A model generated the notes under the pieces. That model was not told the DNA's origin, did not search any database, and saw only the letters and a list, made by a program, of their open reading frames with translations. A stretch of DNA of 9,757 nucleotides, taken from Bacilli bacterium (GTDB lineage: Bacteria > Bacillota_I > Bacilli_A > RF39 > UBA660). Position 1 is the stretch's first letter; each line of letters begins with the position of its first letter. The translations under genes and the position numbers were made by a program. The DNA lies in contig CAAETG010000090.1 in NCBI GenBank assembly GCA_900758895.1, positions 1 through 9,757 on the forward strand, in the 5' to 3' direction. This document shows, piece after piece, positions 6,507 to 9,757 of this stretch.

Positions 6507-7111
6507 ATAGTTTCTTCTGTTACATTAATTTGATTTTCTTCTAATATATCTTTAATTATATCTTCGTATTCACTACTTGTATGAGCATTTTCAAATTCTT
6601 CTTTTAAAATATCCTCTAGACCTTCACCAAAACCTCTATCAGCATAATTGGTGCCTATTACAATAAGGGGAACTGCCTCAGATACTTCTAATCCTACACG
6701 AGTTGCTACTTCATCCATTAATTTTTTGTTTTCCGTGTTGTGCCATACTTCATAAGTAATTATATTTAAATAAGAATAATCATCTGTTATGGATTTTAAA
6801 AATTCTATGGCATGTTCGCAATGAGGACATTCTTCTCCATGAAATAAGTATAAAGTTACTTGATTTTCAGCTTGATTATTTTCGTTTGTATTCTCATTAT
6901 TTGTTGTTTCTTCTATTTGATCTTGAGTATTTTCTTTTTGTGTATCTTGATTTTGTGTTTCCGCTTTTTCTGGTTCTGTGGTATTATTTACTGGTATTGT
7001 AGTTTGTTTATTCTCATTTTGGTAAATGATATAAAAAATAAGAAATGCGATTATTAATAAGAGGAGAGTAACGCTAATTCCTATTATAATTATTTTTGTG
7101 TCTTGTTTCAT
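6500..7111 (-). CDS. Membrane-anchored thioredoxin-like protein with CPHC active site
   Basis: This 203-aa protein has a short N-terminus and one membrane segment at about 7-30 (IIIIGISVTLLLLIIAFLIFY). A low-complexity linker rich in Asn, Gln, Thr and Glu covers about 31-84, and a thioredoxin-fold domain runs from about 85 to 175. The redox motif is CPHC (95-98), the dipeptide typical of DsbA-type oxidants, preceded by the strand VTLYLFHGEE. A likely cis-proline is P148 in AVPLIVIG. The layout predicts an extracytoplasmic redox domain on a flexible stalk that could form or isomerise disulfides in secreted proteins; the substrate is unknown. ATG 7111 has the ribosome binding site AGGTGA (7119-7124) at 7-nt spacing. 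The gene is transcribed alone, converging on dnaI and diverging from parE. Confidence 0.88.
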   Translation of the reverse strand: MKQDTKIIIIGISVTLLLLIIAFLIFYIIYQNENKQTTIPVNNTTEPEKAETQNQDTQKENTQDQIEETTNNENTNENNQAENQVTLYLFHGEECPHCEHAIEFLKSITDDYSYLNIITYEVWHNTENKKLMDEVATRVGLEVSEAVPLIVIGTNYADRGFGEGLEDILKEEFENAHTSSEYEDIIKDILEENQINVTEETIK

Positions 7112-7131
7112 TTTTTCTTCACCTATCTTTC

Positions 7132-7160
7132 ATTATATAGTAATTTAATCATGGGTGCAA
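7132..7160 (-). promoter_or_regulatory. Promoter of the thioredoxin-like gene
   Basis: On the minus strand, TTGCAC (7160-7155) and TATAAT (7137-7132) are 17 bp apart. The -35 and -10 boxes and the spacing are identical to the glyS promoter at 345-373. The predicted transcription start near 7125 lies next to the ribosome binding site, so the 5' UTR is only about 14 nt. Confidence 0.78.
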
Positions 7161-7193
7161 GTAAAAAATGATGTAAAATAAGCGTTAAGTAAT

Positions 7194-7222
7194 TTTACAT
7201 TTTTTTAATTGTTTGTTATAAT
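7194..7222 (+). promoter_or_regulatory. Promoter of parE
   Basis: TTTACA (7194-7199) and TATAAT (7217-7222) are 17 bp apart, and TGT precedes the -10 box, making it an extended -10. The predicted transcription start near 7229 is right at the ribosome binding site AGGGTGA (7230-7236), so the leader is about 13 nt. Confidence 0.8.
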
Positions 7223-7241
7223 GAATGATAGGGTGAGTAGA

Positions 7242-9155
7242 ATGGCAAATAAAAAATATGATGCATCATCTATTAAAATATTAGAAGGACTAGAAGCAGT
7301 TAGAAAACGTCCTGGTATGTATATTGGAAGTACCGATAAAAGAGGGCTTCATCATTTGGTTTGGGAAATTGTTGATAATTCGATTGATGAAATTATTAAT
7401 GGATATGGTAATCATATTAAAATTGTATTACATAAAGATGGATCGATTACGGTTGCGGATAATGGACGTGGTGTTCCGATAGGTATGCATGAATCTGGTA
7501 AATCTACTCCGGAAGTTATCTATACGATTTTGCATGCTGGTGGTAAATTTGAGGAAGGTAACTATAAAGTTAGTGGAGGTTTACACGGTGTTGGTGGTAG
7601 TGTTGTCAATGCTTTATCAAAATGGATGGATGTACTTATTTACCGAGAGGGTGTGATTTCTAATATTCGTTTTAAAGATGGAGGAAATGTTGATAGTCCT
7701 TTGAAAACAATTGGAACGACTAATAAAACAGGGACGATTGTTACTTTTATGCCAGATTATGATATTTTTAAAAACTGTGCTTTTTCTTATACAACAATTG
7801 TAGAAAGAATGCAAGAAAGTGCTTTTTTAATTCCTGATGTTACGATTGAAGTGATCGATGAAGATAGTAAAAAAGAAACAAAATTCCATTATGAAAATGG
7901 TTTAGTTGATTTTATTGATTTTATAAATGATGGAAAAACAACTTTAAATAAAGTTCTTAATTTTAGTGGAACAAAAAATGGTATTGAAGTAGATGTTGCC
8001 ATGCAGTATACCGATACTTATAATGAAAATATTATCTCGTTTGTTAATAATGTAAAAACGGTTGATGGTGGTACGCATGAAGTAGGATTTAAAACTGGTA
8101 TTACTAAGGCTTTTAATGATTATGTGAAAGCAAACAATTTAATGAAAGGGAAAGATGCAACTTTTGATGGAAGTGATGTAAGAGAAGGGCTTAGTGCTGT
8201 TATTAATTTGAAAATTCCAGAGGCTTTATTGCAGTTTGAAGGTCAAACAAAAGGTAAACTGGGAACAACAGAAGCGAGAAGTATTACGGAAGCAGTTACT
8301 TATGAAAACTTAAAATTCTTTTTAGAAGAAAATAAGGAAGTAGCACTTAATATTGTAGATAAAGCTAGTAAAAGTAAAATGGCTAGAGAAGCAGCAAGAA
8401 AAGCAAGAGAAGAAGCAAGGAATGGTAAAGGAAAACAAAAAATCGAGAAAAATTTATCTGGTAAGCTTGCTCCAGCAACGAGTAAAAATCCCAAAATAAA
8501 TGAGCTCTTTTTAGTCGAAGGAGATTCAGCGGGAGGTTCAGCAAAAGGTGGACGTGATCGAAAATTCCAAGCTATTCTTCCTTTACGTGGTAAAGTTATT
8601 AATGCAGAGAAGGCAAATGTTACCGAAATGCTTAAGAACGAGGAAATTAATACAATTATTCATACGATTGGAGCAGGACTTGGGGCAGAGTTTGATGCAA
8701 GTGAATCAAATTATGATAAAGTTATTATTATGACCGATGCTGATGTCGATGGTTCTCATATTCAAATTCTTCTTTTGACATTCTTTTATCGGTTTATGCG
8801 ACCTTTAATTGAAGCAGGAAAGCTTTATATTGCAAAACCACCTTTATACAAAATCGATTATGGTAAAAAGCATTTTTATGCTTATTCCGATGAAGAAAGA
8901 TTTAAAATTGTTTCTGAAAATCCAGGAAAACCAGATATATCAAGAAATAAAGGTTTAGGTGAGATGAATGCGGAGGAACTTTGGGATACAACGATGAATC
9001 CAGATACAAGAAGTTTAATTCGTGTTAATATCTATGATGCTGCTTTAGCAGAAAAAAGAGTCAATGTTTTAATGGGTGATAAAGTTGAGCCTAGAAAAGA
9101 ATGGATTGAAGAAAATATAGTATTTACTATGGAAGATGATTTTAGAGTAGCTTAA
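7242..9155 (+). CDS. parE: DNA topoisomerase IV subunit B (ParE)
   Basis: This 637-aa ATPase subunit pairs with ParC to decatenate daughter chromosomes and relax supercoils. The GHKL ATPase domain covers about 1-220, with E42 and N46 (EIVDN), D73NGRG and the glycine loop GGLHGVGGS (112-120). The transducer domain includes the lysine loop QTKGKLG (335-341). The TOPRIM domain carries EGDSAGGSA (426-434) and DADVDGSH (499-506), giving metal ligands E426, D499 and D501. ParE identity, as opposed to GyrB, is supported by NEEINTIIHTIGAG near 466-479, HIQ after DADVDGS and LLLTFFYRFMRP near 510-521. Start ATG 7242 has AGGGTGA at 5-nt spacing. In-frame TTG 7209 and ATG 7221 fall upstream of or on the -10 box and are rejected. 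Its usual partner parC is not directly downstream. Confidence 0.95.
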   Translation: MANKKYDASSIKILEGLEAVRKRPGMYIGSTDKRGLHHLVWEIVDNSIDEIINGYGNHIKIVLHKDGSITVADNGRGVPIGMHESGKSTPEVIYTILHAGGKFEEGNYKVSGGLHGVGGSVVNALSKWMDVLIYREGVISNIRFKDGGNVDSPLKTIGTTNKTGTIVTFMPDYDIFKNCAFSYTTIVERMQESAFLIPDVTIEVIDEDSKKETKFHYENGLVDFIDFINDGKTTLNKVLNFSGTKNGIEVDVAMQYTDTYNENIISFVNNVKTVDGGTHEVGFKTGITKAFNDYVKANNLMKGKDATFDGSDVREGLSAVINLKIPEALLQFEGQTKGKLGTTEARSITEAVTYENLKFFLEENKEVALNIVDKASKSKMAREAARKAREEARNGKGKQKIEKNLSGKLAPATSKNPKINELFLVEGDSAGGSAKGGRDRKFQAILPLRGKVINAEKANVTEMLKNEEINTIIHTIGAGLGAEFDASESNYDKVIIMTDADVDGSHIQILLLTFFYRFMRPLIEAGKLYIAKPPLYKIDYGKKHFYAYSDEERFKIVSENPGKPDISRNKGLGEMNAEELWDTTMNPDTRSLIRVNIYDAALAEKRVNVLMGDKVEPRKEWIEENIVFTMEDDFRVA

Positions 9156-9174
9156 AAATTTTAAGCTATTTTTT
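9148..9174 (+). terminator. Intrinsic terminator after parE
   Basis: TAGCTTA (9148-9154) pairs with TAAGCTA (9162-9168) across an A/T-rich loop that can pair further, and T6 follows at 9169-9174. The hairpin overlaps the parE stop codon. It should isolate parE from the gene that follows. Confidence 0.88.
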
Positions 9175-9186
9175 AATAATATTGTA

Positions 9187-9215
9187 TTGAACTAATGTAC
9201 GTAATATGATATAAT
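9187..9215 (+). promoter_or_regulatory. Promoter of the ORF6N gene
   Basis: TTGAAC (9187-9192) and TATAAT (9210-9215) are 17 bp apart, with TGA before the -10 box forming an extended -10. The predicted transcription start is near 9222, which puts the 22-nt repeat hairpin (9237-9264) inside the 5' UTR. Confidence 0.78.
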
Positions 9216-9236
9216 TGAATTGTAGTAAAAAATAAT

Positions 9237-9264
9237 ATTTGAGATCGCAATTTGCGATCTTGAA
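9237..9264 (+). repeat. Palindromic hairpin, copy A of a 22-nt exact repeat, in the ORF6N 5' UTR
   Basis: AGATCGCA (9242-9249) pairs with TGCGATCT (9253-9260) around a 3-nt loop. The stem extends outward in RNA by G-U and A-U pairs to about 9238/9264. Bases 9237-9258 recur exactly at 9486-9507 inside the downstream coding sequence. There is no T run directly after the stem, so it is not a typical terminator. The element could be an operator or an RNA regulatory hairpin. Confidence 0.85.
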
Positions 9265-9289
9265 ATTAAATTCAGGGAGGAATGGAAAA

Positions 9290-9757
9290 ATGAATGAATT
9301 GTTAATTAATGATATCAAAGTAGAAGATCTAATTTATGAAATTAGAGGGAAACAAGTAATGTTAGCGAGTGATGTAGCTAAACTTTATCAAGTGGAGACA
9401 TTTAGAGTTAATGAGGTTGTAAAAAGAAATTTGAATCGGTTTCCTGAGGAATTTTGTTTTCAACTAACGCAAAAAGAATGGGATAATTTGAGATCGCAAT
9501 TTGCGATGTCAAAAAATGGAAGAGGTGGAATAAGGTATTTACCTTATGTTTTTACGGAACATGGAGTTATGATGTTGAGTGGTTTATTAAAAAGTGATAT
9601 TGCTGCCAAAGTGAATGTGGCAATTATTAGTGCTTTTGTTGCTATGCGTAAATATTTTGCTAGCAACACTTTAGAGACTAGAGTATCTAATATAGAAACT
9701 AAACTCATCGATTATGATCATAAATTTGATCTTATTTTTGAAAAATTAGATAATGAA
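9290..9757 (+). CDS. ORF6N-domain protein (Bro/KilA-N-like), 3' end beyond window
   Basis: The frame is open for 156 codons from ATG 9290 to the window end, so the C-terminus is missing. Residues about 14-120 match the ORF6N domain as I recall it: YEIRGKQVMLASDVAKLY, VVKRNLNRFPEEFCFQLT, WDNLRSQFAMS, GRGGIRYLPYVFTEHGVMML and AIISAFVAMRKYF. ORF6N is found in phage and plasmid proteins and in bacterial genes of unknown role, and is thought to bind DNA. From about 128 a likely coiled coil begins (LETRVSNIETKLIDYDHKF). ATG 9290 is 9 nt from AGGGAGG (9274-9280). An ATG at 9282 opens only a three-codon frame ending on the start codon (ATGGAAAAATGA). The gene has its own promoter and a leader hairpin that copies part of its coding sequence, hinting at autoregulation and mobile origin. 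Confidence 0.92.
   Translation, partial: MNELLINDIKVEDLIYEIRGKQVMLASDVAKLYQVETFRVNEVVKRNLNRFPEEFCFQLTQKEWDNLRSQFAMSKNGRGGIRYLPYVFTEHGVMMLSGLLKSDIAAKVNVAIISAFVAMRKYFASNTLETRVSNIETKLIDYDHKFDLIFEKLDNE
9486..9507 (+). repeat. Copy B of the 22-nt repeat, inside the ORF6N coding sequence
   Basis: This exact 22-nt match to 9237-9258 encodes the conserved LRSQFA part of the ORF6N domain. The palindromic core is retained, but the stem is shorter at the 3' side because the next base is G here and C in copy A. Confidence 0.9.

Noticed and set aside
6860..7057. Plus-strand open frame encoding a hydrophobic peptide
   Set aside because: It is antisense to the low-complexity linker and membrane segment of the thioredoxin-like gene, and the hydrophobicity follows from the complementary T-rich strand.
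7209..7241. TTG/ATG starts extending ParE by up to eleven residues
   Set aside because: They overlap the promoter; ATG 7242 has an ideal ribosome binding site and begins the usual short ParE N-terminus.
8300..8494. Minus-strand open frame with a hydrophobic Ala/Leu run
   Set aside because: It is the antisense of the Ala/Arg/Lys-rich stretch of ParE, with no start signals.
9282..9293. Three-codon upstream frame ATGGAAAAATGA before the ORF6N start
   Set aside because: Its ATG is only 1 nt from the ribosome binding site, too close for efficient initiation, so the overlap is probably incidental.
1..9757. Mycoplasma-type genetic code (TGA as Trp)
   Set aside because: All nine visible stops are TAA or TAG, which is suggestive, but Trp codons are TGG throughout and every gene reads full length under the standard code. 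Nine stops are too few for the absence of TGA to mean much.

Overview
The window comes from an AT-rich, low-GC Gram-positive bacterium. It most likely belongs to the Bacilli or a Mollicutes-related, uncultured gut lineage. The support is a T-box leader, a single-chain (alpha2-type) glycyl-tRNA synthetase, the Firmicutes-specific DnaB/DnaI helicase-loading pair, ParE, and strong AGGAGG-type ribosome binding sites. Trp is always TGG and all nine genes with visible stops end in TAA or TAG, so the standard code fits. The lineage is inferred from gene content and has not been tested by phylogeny.

Layout. An unrecognised helical protein (2-337) is followed by a promoter and a compact glycine-type T-box leader (about 380-504). 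The leader controls a two-gene unit: a 116-aa unknown coiled protein (519-869) overlapping glyS (869-2248). A two-gene accessory block follows: a tandem-HTH XRE regulator on the minus strand (2284-2739), divergent from a membrane-anchored surface protein (2937-4202). Core genes resume with the replication operon dnaB-dnaI (4313-6487). A convergent, membrane-anchored thioredoxin-like protein (6500-7111) shares a terminator with dnaI and a divergent promoter region with parE (7242-9155). The window ends inside an ORF6N-domain gene (9290-9757, continuing) with its own promoter and a hairpin leader.

Most interesting signals. (1) The last 60 codons of the surface protein contain a sharp GC-rich, adenine-poor island. 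It sits on the variable strip of a DUF6273/C-type-lectin-like fold that ends in a GVRP motif. This is what the variable region of a diversity-generating retroelement target would look like, although no template repeat or reverse transcriptase is in the window. (2) The ORF6N gene carries in its 5' UTR an exact 22-nt copy, palindromic at its core, of part of its own coding sequence, which suggests autoregulation through the same sequence. (3) The T-box leader is unusually short, and its terminator stem encloses the antiterminator instead of overlapping its 3' half. (4) A 12-bp palindrome lies on the -10 box of the surface-protein promoter, next to the divergent tandem-HTH regulator.

How the genes work together. 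GlyRS charges tRNA-Gly, and the T-box reads uncharged tRNA-Gly to control it. DnaB and DnaI load the replicative helicase at initiation, and ParE is half of topoisomerase IV, which decatenates replicated chromosomes. The thioredoxin-like protein and the cysteine-containing surface protein both face outward and could be functionally connected, but that is only inference.
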